DNA of 61,506 nt, from positions 1 through 61,506 of the forward strand of contig NZ_PNOS01000030.1 in the NCBI RefSeq assembly GCF_002869745.1, read 5' to 3'. Source of the DNA: Oceaniglobus roseus (GTDB lineage Bacteria; Pseudomonadota; Alphaproteobacteria; Rhodobacterales; Rhodobacteraceae). Position 1 is the stretch's first letter. Each line of letters opens with the position of its first letter. Below, one piece after another: positions 24,718 to 32,842 of the stretch. The notes beneath the pieces were generated by a model. That model was not told where the DNA came from. It did not search any database and saw only the letters and a list, made by a program, of their open reading frames with translations. A program made the translations under genes and the position numbers.

Positions 24718-26055
24718 ATGCAGGTCACCGAAACCCTGAACGAAGGCCTGAAGCGCGCCTATCAGATCACCGTCCCGGCTTCCGAGCTGGATGCGAAAGT
24801 GAACGAGAAGCTGGCCGAGGCGCAGCCCGAGGTGCAGATGAAGGGCTTCCGCAAGGGCAAGGTGCCGATGGCGCTCCTGAAGAAGCAGTTCGGCGCGCGG
24901 CTCCTGGGCGAGGCGATGCAGGAGACGGTCGACGGCGCGATGTCCAAGCACTTCGAGGACAGCGGCGACCGCCCGGCGATGCAGCCCGAGGTCAAGATGA
25001 CCAATGAGAACTGGAAGGAAGGCGACGACATCGAGGTCGCCATGTCCTACGAGGCGCTGCCCGAGATCCCGGACCTCGACGCCAAGGAACTGAGCCTCGA
25101 GAAGATGGTGGTGACGCCCGACGAGGAGGCCGTTGACGAGGCCCTGAAGAACCTTGCCGCCTCGCGCAAGTCGTTCGAGCCGAAGAAGGCCGGATCGAAG
25201 GCGAAGGACGGCGACCAGGTGGTGATCGACTTCAAGGGCTCGATCGACGGCGAGCTGTTCGAGGGCGGCGCGGCCGAGGACTATCCGCTGGTGCTGGGCT
25301 CGAAGTCGTTCATCCCGGGTTTCGAGGATCAGCTGGTCGGCGCCAAGGCCGGTGACGAGGTCGAGGTGAAGGTCTCCTTCCCCGAGGATTACCAGGCGCC
25401 GAACCTGAAGGGCAAGGATGCCTCCTTCGCCGTGACGGTGAAGGAAGTGAAGAAGCCGGTCGACGCGAAGATCGACGACGACCTGGCGAAGGGCTTCGGT
25501 GCCGAGGATCTCGAGTCGCTGAAGGGCCAGATCCGCGAGCGTCTGGCCGCCGAGTACGCCGGTGCGGCGCGGGCGGTGATGAAGCGCAAGCTTCTGGACC
25601 AGCTGGACGAGAAGGTGACCTTCGACCTGCCGCCCTCGCTCGTCGCGGCCGAGGCGAACCAGATCGCCCACCAGCTGTGGCACGAGGACAACCCCGACCA
25701 CCACGGCCACGATCACCCCGAGATCGAGCCGACCGAGGAGCACAACAAGCTGGCCGAGCGCCGGGTGCGCCTGGGCCTGCTGCTGGCCGAGCTGGGCCGC
25801 AAGAACGAGATCAGCGTCACCGACGCCGAGATGACCCAGGCGGTGATGAACCAGGCGCGCCAGTATCCGGGCCAGGAGCGGCAGTTCTTCGAGTTCGTGC
25901 AGCAGAACGCGCAGATGCGCCAGCAGCTGCAGGCGCCGATCTTCGAGGACAAGGTCGTCGACTATATCTTCGAACTGGCCGAAGTCACCGAGAAGCCGGT
26001 GAGCAAGGCCGAGCTGGAGGCCGCCGTCGAGGCGCTGGAGAACGAGGAGGCCTGA
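24718..26055 (+). CDS. tig: trigger factor
   Basis: A 445-residue ribosome-bound chaperone and peptidyl-prolyl isomerase. The N-terminal ribosome-binding domain contains the signature [17 protein letters not shown]. The FKBP-type domain begins near [20 protein letters not shown] at about residues 165-185, and the long helical C-terminal arms end [12 protein letters not shown]. The start [13 protein letters not shown] matches the usual beginning of the family; ATG codons at 24715 and 24700 are alternatives, and the GAGGA site at 24708-24712 fits the two nearer ones. There is a histidine-rich patch ([12 protein letters not shown]) late in the protein. A strong terminator follows. Confidence 0.95.
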   Translation: MQVTETLNEGLKRAYQITVPASELDAKVNEKLAEAQPEVQMKGFRKGKVPMALLKKQFGARLLGEAMQETVDGAMSKHFEDSGDRPAMQPEVKMTNENWKEGDDIEVAMSYEALPEIPDLDAKELSLEKMVVTPDEEAVDEALKNLAASRKSFEPKKAGSKAKDGDQVVIDFKGSIDGELFEGGAAEDYPLVLGSKSFIPGFEDQLVGAKAGDEVEVKVSFPEDYQAPNLKGKDASFAVTVKEVKKPVDAKIDDDLAKGFGAEDLESLKGQIRERLAAEYAGAARAVMKRKLLDQLDEKVTFDLPPSLVAAEANQIAHQLWHEDNPDHHGHDHPEIEPTEEHNKLAERRVRLGLLLAELGRKNEISVTDAEMTQAVMNQARQYPGQERQFFEFVQQNAQMRQQLQAPIFEDKVVDYIFELAEVTEKPVSKAELEAAVEALENEEA

Positions 26056-26085
26056 AGGCCGCCCCACGCCGCCAGGACGATCGAG

Positions 26086-26117
26086 GACCGGGTGCCCCGT
26101 TGCACCCGGTCTTTTTT
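26086..26117 (+). terminator. Rho-independent terminator of tig
   Basis: A perfect 10-bp stem, GACCGGGTGC and GCACCCGGTC, with a 6-base loop is followed directly by six T. It is the clearest intrinsic terminator in the window. Confidence 0.9.
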
Positions 26118-26260
26118 ATGCTCGGCGCGCGGCGGGCGCGGCCGGGTCCGGTTGCCTCGGGCGCGCGATTGGGGCTAGGGTCCGCGCAGTGTGTCCCTGC
26201 GGTTCCGCGGCAATTTTCTCCGCCGCCAGATTTCATCTTGCTCCGAAGGTCTTTTCTGCC

Positions 26261-27136
26261 ATGTCCCTGGCTTGCGTACTCGTTTCCGACGTCACCGGCT
26301 CGACCGAACTGTTCGAGAACCGCGATGGCGCAGAGGCGCTGGCGGCGGTCGATTCGGTGCTGGAGCGGATGCGCGAGCTGATCGAGGCGGCGGGCGGGCA
26401 CTGCGTGAAGGCGCGGGGCGACGACATCCTGAGCTTCTTTCCGTCCGCCTCGTCCGGGTTCGGTGCGGCCTGGGCGATGATCAACGAACCCTGGGCCGGG
26501 GGACTGTCGATCCATGCGGGCCTCTGCTTCGGCGAGATCCTGAGCCACGAGAACGACATCTACGGCAGCGCGGTGAACACGGCCGCGCGCCTGTCCGTCC
26601 TGGCGAAGCCCGGCGAGATCCTGATGGGCGAGACCTGCCACGGCGATCTCGCACCCGAGGAACAGGCGCGTTTCGTCGATATCGGCGCCCTGCCGCTTCG
26701 GGGGATCGAGGCGCCGACGCGGGTCTATTCCTGCTCGGTGCAGAGCTTCGGCGAGGTGACCGAAGTCTTCGGCTCGACCAGGGCGGCGACGAAGCAGGCG
26801 GCGGTCTTCGCGGCGTTCAGCGCGGGCGCGCGGCACTGGTACCTGGAGGAGGGGGAGGTGCTGCGGCTGGGCCGGGCGGCGCAGTGCGACATCGTCGTGA
26901 ACGCCCCCAGCGTGTCGCGCAGCCACGGCGCGCTGACGATCCGCAGCGGCCAGCTCGAGTTCACCGACCACAGCTCGGCCGGCTCGGTGGTGCGGCTGGC
27001 GGACGGCCAGGAGCTGACCGTGCACCGGCGCACGACGCTGCTGTCGGGCCGCGGTTCGATCCTGCTGGGCCGGGCGGGGCACGGCGCAAGCGAGAACGTC
27101 ATCGATTTCTCGATCGGCGGGATCGGCGCGCGCTAG
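26261..27136 (+). CDS. class III adenylate/guanylate cyclase with C-terminal FHA domain
   Basis: A 291-residue soluble protein. Residues 1-150 form a class III nucleotide cyclase domain. The metal-binding Asp residues are Asp10 (VSDVTGST) and Asp54 (ARGDDILSFF), and the transition-state Asn106 and Arg110 lie in GSAVNTAARL. Lys50 and Asp99 occupy the base-selecting positions and favour ATP, so cAMP is the likely product. From about residue 205 an FHA domain follows (LRLGRAAQCDIVV, then SVSRSHGAL), which should bind phosphothreonine peptides. The gene starts after the tig terminator and converges on the DedA-type gene, with five bases between stops. Its partner kinase is not in the window. Confidence 0.85.
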   Translation: MSLACVLVSDVTGSTELFENRDGAEALAAVDSVLERMRELIEAAGGHCVKARGDDILSFFPSASSGFGAAWAMINEPWAGGLSIHAGLCFGEILSHENDIYGSAVNTAARLSVLAKPGEILMGETCHGDLAPEEQARFVDIGALPLRGIEAPTRVYSCSVQSFGEVTEVFGSTRAATKQAAVFAAFSAGARHWYLEEGEVLRLGRAAQCDIVVNAPSVSRSHGALTIRSGQLEFTDHSSAGSVVRLADGQELTVHRRTTLLSGRGSILLGRAGHGASENVIDFSIGGIGAR

Positions 27137-27140
27137 CGGA

Positions 27141-27704
27141 TCAGGACGCGCCGCGCCGCCTGCGCCAGGCGTGCCAGTGCCAGAGCAGCACCAGGACGAG
27201 GATCGCCGCGGCCCCGACCAGGATGTGCTCGGCCCGGTGGGGCGCGCCGAGGAGCCGCAGGAGCCCGCCCACGACCACGCCGAGCGAGGTGAAGATCGCC
27301 GACCAGAGGGTGGCGGCACAGAGGGCGATCGCGAGGTAGGCAGGTGTTCCGAGGCGGGACTGGGCCAGCATCATGGGCCCCGCGATCCGCAGGCCGGGGA
27401 TGAACCGCGTGGCGAAGGCATAGGGCGCCGGGCGGCGGTCGACCCGCGCGATCAGACGCTGCGCGGTGGGCCTTGCGAGGGTGCGGCGCACGAAGGAGAG
27501 GTCGCGGTAGCGGCGAGCGAGCAGGAAGACGGTGCTGTCGGCCAGTTCGGCGGCACAGGCGGCGACGGCGGTGACCTGCCAGTGCACCAGCAGGTGCTTG
27601 TGGGCCATGACGCCGCCGGTGATCGCCACCGTCTCGCCTTCGAGGAAACAGCCGAAGAAGATGGCAGCAAGGCCGTAGTCGGACACCAGTGTGTCGATGG
27701 TCAT
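27141..27704 (-). CDS. DedA family (SNARE-associated/VTT) membrane protein
   Basis: A 187-residue inner-membrane protein of the DedA/VTT class, some of which are lipid scramblases or flippases. The N-terminal reentrant segment holds FFGCFLEGETVAITGGVMAH. RFIPGLRIAGPMMLAQSRL is the conserved F.P..R...P...G motif with its essential Arg. The C-terminus ends in a hydrophobic helix and a basic tail (WHAWRRRRGAS). MTIDTLVSDYG was preferred over an ATG six codons upstream because GGAACC lies just before it. Confidence 0.82.
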   Translation of the reverse strand: MTIDTLVSDYGLAAIFFGCFLEGETVAITGGVMAHKHLLVHWQVTAVAACAAELADSTVFLLARRYRDLSFVRRTLARPTAQRLIARVDRRPAPYAFATRFIPGLRIAGPMMLAQSRLGTPAYLAIALCAATLWSAIFTSLGVVVGGLLRLLGAPHRAEHILVGAAAILVLVLLWHWHAWRRRRGAS

Positions 27705-27759
27705 GGCGGTTCCGTGCGGCAAGGGTGATGGGAGGAGACTAGAACCACGGCGGGCGTTT

Positions 27760-27794
27760 GAAAAGCGAAGGGCCGCCCCGGTGCGGAGCGGCCC
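27760..27794 (-). terminator. terminator of the rpsF-rpsR-rplI operon
   Basis: On the minus strand, 27 bases past the rplI stop, GGGCCGCTCC pairs with GGGGCGGCCC around a 5-base loop (one T-G pair). It is followed by TTCGCTTTTC, a short T-rich run. Confidence 0.65.
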
Positions 27795-27821
27795 CTGTCA
27801 TGTTCGGGTCCGGTGCGCGGA

Positions 27822-28451
27822 TCAGGCGCGGCCGTCGTCCTCGCGGTCTTCCACGCGGGGCTGCTCGGGCTGGTCGCCCGAGTAGTCGTCCATCGCGGCG
27901 CCGCCGATGTCGTCGAACAGCTCCTGGATCTCGAACTCGGCGGCGGCTTCCTCTTCCGCGGCCAGTTCCTGGATCGACTTGCCGGCCGCCTGAAGCTCGG
28001 CCTCCTCGGGCGAGCGGGCGACGTTCAGCTTGATCGTCGCCTCGACCTCGGGGTGTAGGGTCACGGTGACGGTGTGGATCCCGAGCTCCTTGATCGGGGC
28101 GTTCAGCGCGACCTGCTTGCGGTCGAGCGAGAAGCCCGCCTCGGACGCGGCCTCGGCGGCGTCACGGGTGGTGACGGAGCCGTAGAGCGCGCCCGAATCG
28201 GAGGCCGAGCGGATCACGACGAACTGCTCACCGTCCAGCTTGGCGGCCAGCGATTCGGCTTCCTTCTTGGTCTCGAGGTTGCGCGCCTCGAGCTGGGCCT
28301 TCTGGCCCTCGAACGCCTTGATGTTGGCGGGGGAGGCCCAGAGCGCCTTCTTCTGCGGCAGCAGGTAGTTGCGGGCGTAGCCTTCCTTGACGGACACGAC
28401 CTCGCCCATCTGGCCCAGCTTGGCCACGCGTTCCAGTAGAATGACTTGCAT
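27822..28451 (-). CDS. rplI: 50S ribosomal protein bL9 with long acidic C-terminal extension
   Basis: A 209-residue bL9, clearly longer than the roughly 150 residues of E. coli L9. The N-terminal rRNA-binding domain ([20 protein letters not shown], then [16 protein letters not shown]) and the connecting helix ([20 protein letters not shown]) are normal. The C-terminal domain ends near residue 150, after [19 protein letters not shown]. The last 60 residues are highly acidic ([18 protein letters not shown]) and likely disordered. It is the last gene of the S6-S18-L9 operon, 12 bases after rpsR. Confidence 0.95.
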   Translation of the reverse strand: MQVILLERVAKLGQMGEVVSVKEGYARNYLLPQKKALWASPANIKAFEGQKAQLEARNLETKKEAESLAAKLDGEQFVVIRSASDSGALYGSVTTRDAAEAASEAGFSLDRKQVALNAPIKELGIHTVTVTLHPEVEATIKLNVARSPEEAELQAAGKSIQELAAEEEAAAEFEIQELFDDIGGAAMDDYSGDQPEQPRVEDREDDGRA

Positions 28452-28463
28452 CGGTCAGGCTCC

Positions 28464-28691
28464 TCAGTTCACGGCGTAGGGCAGCAGGGCGAGGAAGCGG
28501 GCGCGCTTGATGGCGCGGGCCAGTTCGCGCTGCTTCTTGGCCGAGACGGCGGTGATGCGCGAGGGCACGATCTTGCCGCGCTCGGAGACATAGCGCTGCA
28601 GCAGGCGCGTGTCCTTGTAGTCGATCTTGGGTGCATTGTCGCCGGAGAAGGGGCAGACCTTGCGGCGGCGGAAAAACGGTTTCGTTGCCAT
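28464..28691 (-). CDS. rpsR: 30S ribosomal protein bS18
   Basis: A 75-residue bS18, the usual size. It has the motif [20 protein letters not shown] followed by [20 protein letters not shown] and [10 protein letters not shown], the family signature. It forms a heterodimer with bS6 on the 30S platform. The gene lies between rpsF (20-base gap) and rplI (12-base gap) in the standard order. Confidence 0.97.
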   Translation of the reverse strand: MATKPFFRRRKVCPFSGDNAPKIDYKDTRLLQRYVSERGKIVPSRITAVSAKKQRELARAIKRARFLALLPYAVN

Positions 28692-28711
28692 GGTTTAGCG
28701 TCCTTTCCTGA

Positions 28712-29074
28712 TCAACGGCGCTCGCGGCGGTCGCCGCGGCCTTCACGCTCGTCGCGCTTCTGCATCTGGGCCGAGGGGCCCTCCTCGTGCTCGTCCACCT
28801 TGATGGTGAGGACGCGCATCACGTCGTCGTGCAGGCGCATCAGGCGCTCCATCTCCTGGACGGCCGGCGCGGGGGCGTCGGTGCGCAGGTAGGCATAGTG
28901 GCCCTTGCGGTTCTTGTTGATCTTGTAGGCCATGGTCTTCACGCCCCAGTACTCGTTCTCGACGACCTTGCCGCCGTTGTCCGCGAGGATGGTGCTGAAG
29001 TGTTCGATCAATCCCTCGGCCTGGGTGTTGCTCAGGTCCTGGCGGGAGATGAAGACATGCTCGTAAAGCGGCAT
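28712..29074 (-). CDS. rpsF: 30S ribosomal protein bS6
   Basis: A 120-residue bS6. MPLYEHVFISRQDLS opens the ferredoxin-like fold, followed by NEYWGVKTMAYKINKNRKGH and MRLHDDVMRVLTIKVDEH. The C-terminal tail is charged (QKRDEREGRGDRRERR), which is common in this group. It is the first gene of the operon; no ssb or priB gene is inserted. A hairpin 34 bases upstream may be the S6:S18 autoregulatory site. Confidence 0.96.
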   Translation of the reverse strand: MPLYEHVFISRQDLSNTQAEGLIEHFSTILADNGGKVVENEYWGVKTMAYKINKNRKGHYAYLRTDAPAPAVQEMERLMRLHDDVMRVLTIKVDEHEEGPSAQMQKRDEREGRGDRRERR

Positions 29075-29107
29075 GCGTGCTCCGATTCTGGTCAAGCGCA
29101 CTTCAAA

Positions 29108-29137
29108 GACCGGAAGGTTGCCCTTCCGCCTCCGGTC
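29108..29137 (-). promoter_or_regulatory. hairpin in the rpsF leader, possible S6:S18 control element
   Basis: On the minus strand GAAGG-GCAA-CCTTC (a GNRA tetraloop) is extended by GACCG and CGGTC, with a six-base bulge GAGGCG on the 5' side. It ends 33 bases before the rpsF start. rpsF leaders in many bacteria carry a bulged hairpin bound by the S6:S18 pair; the match here is structural only. Confidence 0.35.
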
Positions 29138-29180
29138 ACGAGAGGCTGCGCAGTTCAAACGACGTGCGGAAGGATGCGGG

Positions 29181-29209
29181 TGCTTAGCGGGGACGGCGCC
29201 GCGATGCAA
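29181..29209 (-). promoter_or_regulatory. promoter candidate for rpsF operon
   Basis: On the minus strand TTGCAT (29209-29204) and TAAGCA (29186-29181) are spaced by 17 bases, about 110 bases upstream of rpsF. The -10 is weak. Confidence 0.3.
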
Positions 29210-29344
29210 GCCCTGCCGGGGGCGCCGCCAGCCCCGAAATGACCGCGGAACGCCCCAATGCGGTCACGATCGGCCGGTAACGCTCGTGTGAGGAAGGGAC
29301 CGGCGCGCTCGCGGGGAGTGGCGCCGCAGAAGGAGCGGACCACC

Positions 29345-29956
29345 ATGCCCAAGCGCAAGACCGAAGCCGACGCCCGCACGCTGTCCCTCTACGAGGTCTA
29401 CAGCGGCTATGTCCTGACCCAGGGGCAGGGCGCGCTGCAGACCGTCGTGCTGAAGGAAAAGCTGATGCGGTTCACGGGCACGCTGGCCGCGGTGGCGATG
29501 CTGGCCTTGTGGTTCGCGCCGGGGGCGCACCGGGACGGCGAACTGCTGACGATGAAGCTGCTGCTGAGCGCCCTGCTGCTCGGGCCCGGTGCCTGGCTTC
29601 TGCTGCGCGCCCGCGCGCGGGCGCAGCACGAGGTGCGGGTGGACCTGATCCACCGCGAGGTGCGTCAGGTCATGCGTGGAAGCGACGGCTCCGAGCGGTT
29701 CCTGCTGGCGGTCGCCTTCGACGAGATCGAAAGCCTGTTCATCCGCCGCAACCGCGAGGAGCCGACGGGCTCGGCGCTGTACATGCGGCTGCACGACGAG
29801 GAGGCGCCGGTGCTGCTGGGCATCAGCACCGAGGCCGCGCTGGAGGAGGTGCACCGCAGGATGAGCGCCGACCTCACCAAGGCGCGGATGACGCCCCCGC
29901 GCATGCCGCCGCGCCGCTCCCGCCGGGGCGGGGCGGACGGACTGCAGCCCGCCTGA
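29345..29956 (+). CDS. two-helix membrane protein of unknown function
   Basis: A 203-residue protein I do not recognise. The first 50 residues are hydrophilic (MPKRKTEADARTLSLYEVYS). Two hydrophobic segments follow (TLAAVAMLALWF and LLLSALLLGPGAWLLL), and then a cytoplasmic-type domain rich in charged residues, with HEVRVDLIHREVRQVMRG and a basic tail RMPPRRSRRGG. The conserved-looking region after the helices (FDEIESLFIRRN, ALYMRLHDEEAPVLLG) could be a small beta domain. The start was chosen from AAGGAG eleven bases upstream. It is transcribed divergently from rpsF. Confidence 0.7.
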   Translation: MPKRKTEADARTLSLYEVYSGYVLTQGQGALQTVVLKEKLMRFTGTLAAVAMLALWFAPGAHRDGELLTMKLLLSALLLGPGAWLLLRARARAQHEVRVDLIHREVRQVMRGSDGSERFLLAVAFDEIESLFIRRNREEPTGSALYMRLHDEEAPVLLGISTEAALEEVHRRMSADLTKARMTPPRMPPRRSRRGGADGLQPA

Positions 29957-30039
29957 GCGCCGCGGCGGCGCTTCGGACCCTCCTTCCTCCCGCGACGATC
30001 CGACCTCGCGCCGCGTCAGCGGCCATGGCGCAGGTCCTC

Positions 30040-30071
30040 CATCTTTGCTTCCCAAATATCCCCGCCGGAGG
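30040..30071 (-). repeat. dispersed intergenic element, copy A
   Basis: Minus-strand reading: GGATATTTGGGAAGCAAAGATG preceded by CCTCCGGCGG, one of four related copies in the window. Arms CCTCC (30036-30040) and GGAGG (30067-30071) flank the core as an inverted repeat. It lies in the 327-base gap between 29957 and 30283. That gap otherwise holds only a short GC hairpin just after the upstream stop codon and the yceI leader; I see no gene in it. Confidence 0.6.
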
Positions 30072-30283
30072 CTCCGCCCGCGCAACCCGCGCCTGCGTTT
30101 GCCCGAAAGGCACGCGGCCGCCGCGGCCGGTGCCGCCGCGGCGGGGCGGCGCATTGCTGCACTCCGGATCGCCGGTTCTGTGCGTTGCCGAACGGGCGGT
30201 GTTGGCCGACCCGGAATTGAGGCGCTGCGGCGCAAACGGCATATCGCTGGGGCAGAACGATCCCCAGAACCGGAGACCAGACC

Positions 30284-30880
30284 ATGAAACGCAGCCTTTC
30301 CGCCCTTCTTCTCTCCACCGCCCTGCTTGGCGCGGGCATCGGCGCCGCCGCCGCCGAGCCGGTCAAGTACACGCTCGACCCCGGGCACAGCCAGATCGTG
30401 TTCACCTACGAACACCTCGGCTATTCGACGTCCACCGGCATGTTCTCGGGCTTCGAGGGCGAGATCATGTTCGACCAGGAGGATCCGGCGAACTCCTCCG
30501 TCAAGGTCAGCTTCCCGGCCGAGTCGATGATCACCGGCTGGGACCCGCGCAGCCAGCACTTCCTGCAGTCGGGCGACTTCTTCAAACTCGGCGAGTTTCC
30601 CGAGGTGACGTTCGAATCCACCGGTATCGAGGTGACGGGCGAGGACACCGCGAAGATCACCGGCGACCTGACGCTGAACGGCGTGACGAAATCGGTCGTG
30701 CTGGACGCGAACCTGACCCAGACGGGCGAGTACCCGCTGCCGCCGTTCGAGGGCAAGCCCGCCGCCGGGTTCAAGGCCACCACGACGCTGGTGCGCAGCG
30801 ACTACAACCTCGGCATGTTCGCCCCCTATGTCAGCGACGAGGTGCAGGTCGAACTGTCGATCGAGGCCATGGCCGAGTAA
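30284..30880 (+). CDS. YceI family periplasmic protein
   Basis: A 198-residue secreted lipocalin-like protein. A Sec signal peptide is clear (MKRSLSALLLSTALLGAGIG, cleavage probably after AAAAE). The YceI domain begins at VKYTLDPGHSQIVFTYEHLG and includes ITGDLTLNGVTKSVVLDANL and SDYNLGMFAPYVSDEVQVEL. Family members bind polyisoprenoid or similar lipids in the periplasm. A terminator follows. A second YceI domain is encoded nearby, fused to cytochrome b561 (31489-32685). Confidence 0.92.
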   Translation: MKRSLSALLLSTALLGAGIGAAAAEPVKYTLDPGHSQIVFTYEHLGYSTSTGMFSGFEGEIMFDQEDPANSSVKVSFPAESMITGWDPRSQHFLQSGDFFKLGEFPEVTFESTGIEVTGEDTAKITGDLTLNGVTKSVVLDANLTQTGEYPLPPFEGKPAAGFKATTTLVRSDYNLGMFAPYVSDEVQVELSIEAMAE

Positions 30881-30923
30881 GCCTCCCCCTTTCGTTACGA
30901 GTGCCATTCGAGTCACGAGTGCA

Positions 30924-30951
30924 GCGCCGCCGGTCCCCCGGCGGCGCTTTT
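30924..30951 (+). terminator. Rho-independent terminator of the yceI gene
   Basis: A perfect 10-bp stem, GCGCCGCCGG and CCGGCGGCGC, with a 4-base loop is followed by TTTT, 44 bases after the stop codon. Confidence 0.85.
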
Positions 30952-31022
30952 CCGTTGCGGCCCTTGCATTCGGCCCCGTGCAGCGGCCCACTGGCCCGGA
31001 CACTCGGGACAGGGAGGATGCG

Positions 31023-31409
31023 ATGAACCGGGAAATCAGGACGACGGGCGCGCCCGCGCCGTTCTCGCGCTATGCGCAGGGTGTCGAGGTGCCTGCTGGC
31101 GCGCGCTGGCTGCACGTGTCGGGGCAGGTGGGCGTGGCGGCGGACGGATCGCTGCCCGAGGGCTGGGAAGAGCAGATCGAGCTGGCCTGGCGCAATGTCT
31201 TTGCGGTGCTGGAGGCGGCGGGGATGGGACCGGAAGACATCGTGGATTCGCTGGTGATCCTGACCTCGCACGACGGCGTGCCGGTCTTCCGGGGGATCCG
31301 CGACCGGATGCTCGGCGGCCATGTCGCCGGATCCACCATGCTGATCTGCGGGCTGGCGAACCCGGCCTGGAAGGTCGAGATCGCGGTGCAGGCGGCGAAG
31401 ACGGAATAG
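31023..31409 (+). CDS. RidA/YjgF family protein
   Basis: A 128-residue RidA-superfamily protein. RidA itself hydrolyses reactive enamines and imines formed by PLP enzymes; other subfamilies have different or unknown roles. The fold is recognised from YAQGVEVPAGARWLHVSGQV, then EQIELAWRNVFAVLEAAGMG and EDIVDSLVILTS. The archetypal C-terminal 'R..VEIE' is replaced here by PAWKVEIAVQAAK, without the catalytic Arg of RidA, so it is not the housekeeping RidA. The ATG follows GGGAGGATGCG. It ends 79 bases before the convergent cytochrome b561 gene, with a weak hairpin between. Confidence 0.82.
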   Translation: MNREIRTTGAPAPFSRYAQGVEVPAGARWLHVSGQVGVAADGSLPEGWEEQIELAWRNVFAVLEAAGMGPEDIVDSLVILTSHDGVPVFRGIRDRMLGGHVAGSTMLICGLANPAWKVEIAVQAAKTE

Positions 31410-31488
31410 GCCGCCCCCGGACGGGGACGGCCTTCTTGGCATCCGGAGGATCGCGCCGGGCGGAACAGCCCGGATGGGATTTCGGGGG

Positions 31489-32685
31489 TTATTCGCTGCG
31501 CTGAGCGGTCAGGGCGACGTCGAGGGCGACGGGGAAGCCGAGAGTGCCCTCGTCGGTCTGCCCCTCGCCGATGTCGTAGTCGCGGCGGTCGAGCGTGGTG
31601 GCGCCGCTCATCGTCGCTGTGTCGCCGTGGATCGCAAGGGTGAAGGGCAGGATCACCGGCGCCTCGTTGCCCTTCAGCGTCAGGGTGCCTTCGGCCTTGT
31701 AGCCCTCGCCGTCGGACAGGATGTCGGCGGTGTAGACGGCGGTGGGGAAGGCCTCGGCGTTGAAGTACTTCTCGCCCATCGCCTCCTTCGTGACCGAGCC
31801 GAGGGTGAGGGAGGGGATCGAGACCTCGACCCTGACGGTGCCGTTCTTCCCGTCCACGGGGGTTTCGGCGAAGTCGATGTCGGCGCTCCAGTCGGCGAAG
31901 CTGCCCTTCACCTCGCCGCCGAACTGGCGGACGGTGATGGCGATGCTGCCCTCCTGCACCTGCCAGCTGCCCGTTCCCCGGGCAAGCGCCGGTCCCGGCG
32001 TACCCGCGTCCTCCGGCGCTTCGGACGTCGCCAGCGCGAGGACGAGGCCGACGGCGTAGATGCCGGTGGCGAGCAATGCGGGCAGGGCCGTGGCGTGGCC
32101 CGCGGCGGGCGCGTCGACATCGGGGCGGCCCGGCAGCATCCGCGCGAGCGTTGCGTCGCGGTCGATCACGGCGTGCTTCAGCGCGCCGAGGACGTGGAGC
32201 GCGAGGGCGGCGAAGAGGATCTTGGTGAAGATCTCGTGCACACCGGCCGCGGTTTCGACCCATGCGGGGGATTTCGGCACAAGCGGCAGGGACTGGCCGA
32301 ACGGCCAGAGGATCGGCGCGAAGCCTTCCGACGCGGCGTGGCCGATCCAGCCCGAGAGCGGCAGCGCCACGAGCGAGACATAGAGCGCCCAGTGCACGGT
32401 CTCGGCCGCCAGCGTCTCGGCCTTCCGCTCGGGGTGGAGGGGGGCGGGTTTCGTCTGGGACAGCGCCCAGAGGATCCGCAGCAGGGCGACGGCGAAGATC
32501 GCCACGCCCACGGTCTTGTGCAGGCTGAAGAGCCGGGCCTTGCTCGCCAGCTGCTCCTGCGTCTCGTAGGGCAGGTCGCTGGCGATCAGCCCGAGGGGGA
32601 TGGCGGTGAAGATCAGCAGCGCCGTCAGCCAGTGGAAGGTCTTGGTGACGGTGCCGTAGTGCAGGGCGGTGTTGCGCAGGGACAT
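31489..32685 (-). CDS. cytochrome b561 fused to a YceI domain
   Basis: A 398-residue fusion. Residues 1-180 form a di-haem cytochrome b561 of the CybB type, with four membrane helices and candidate haem His residues in TKTFHWLTAL, LFSLHKTVGV, AETVHWALYV and FAALALHVLGALKH. A further hydrophobic helix near residue 205 (ALLATGIYAVGLVLALA) anchors a periplasmic YceI domain at residues 230-398 (GSWQVQEGSIAITVRQFGGE to GFPVALDVAL). The arrangement suggests quinol oxidation in the membrane coupled to a lipid- or quinone-binding lipocalin. The start MSLRNTALHYG was chosen because the b561 domain begins there. Confidence 0.88.
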   Translation of the reverse strand: MSLRNTALHYGTVTKTFHWLTALLIFTAIPLGLIASDLPYETQEQLASKARLFSLHKTVGVAIFAVALLRILWALSQTKPAPLHPERKAETLAAETVHWALYVSLVALPLSGWIGHAASEGFAPILWPFGQSLPLVPKSPAWVETAAGVHEIFTKILFAALALHVLGALKHAVIDRDATLARMLPGRPDVDAPAAGHATALPALLATGIYAVGLVLALATSEAPEDAGTPGPALARGTGSWQVQEGSIAITVRQFGGEVKGSFADWSADIDFAETPVDGKNGTVRVEVSIPSLTLGSVTKEAMGEKYFNAEAFPTAVYTADILSDGEGYKAEGTLTLKGNEAPVILPFTLAIHGDTATMSGATTLDRRDYDIGEGQTDEGTLGFPVALDVALTAQRSE

Positions 32686-32775
32686 GGGAGCCTCGTCGGG
32701 GAATGTGCTGGCCGGAAAGGTACGGGCGCGGTGCCGCGTCGGCAATCGGGGGGGATGCACGGCCCCTGTGCGGCG

Positions 32776-32804
32776 TTGCGCGGACGGGGCGAACCGGATA
32801 ACAG
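32776..32804 (+). promoter_or_regulatory. promoter candidate for fabD
   Basis: TTGCGC (32776-32781) and TAACAG (32799-32804), with a 17-base spacer, end 38 bases before the fabD start. Confidence 0.35.
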
Positions 32805-32842
32805 GGCGCCCGACCCGATGGGCAGCCGCGAGGGAGGACCAG

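Noticed and set aside
30897-30922. Direct repeat ACGAGTGC twice, ten bases apart, after yceI
   Set aside because: Short, close to the terminator stem and not found elsewhere; likely chance.
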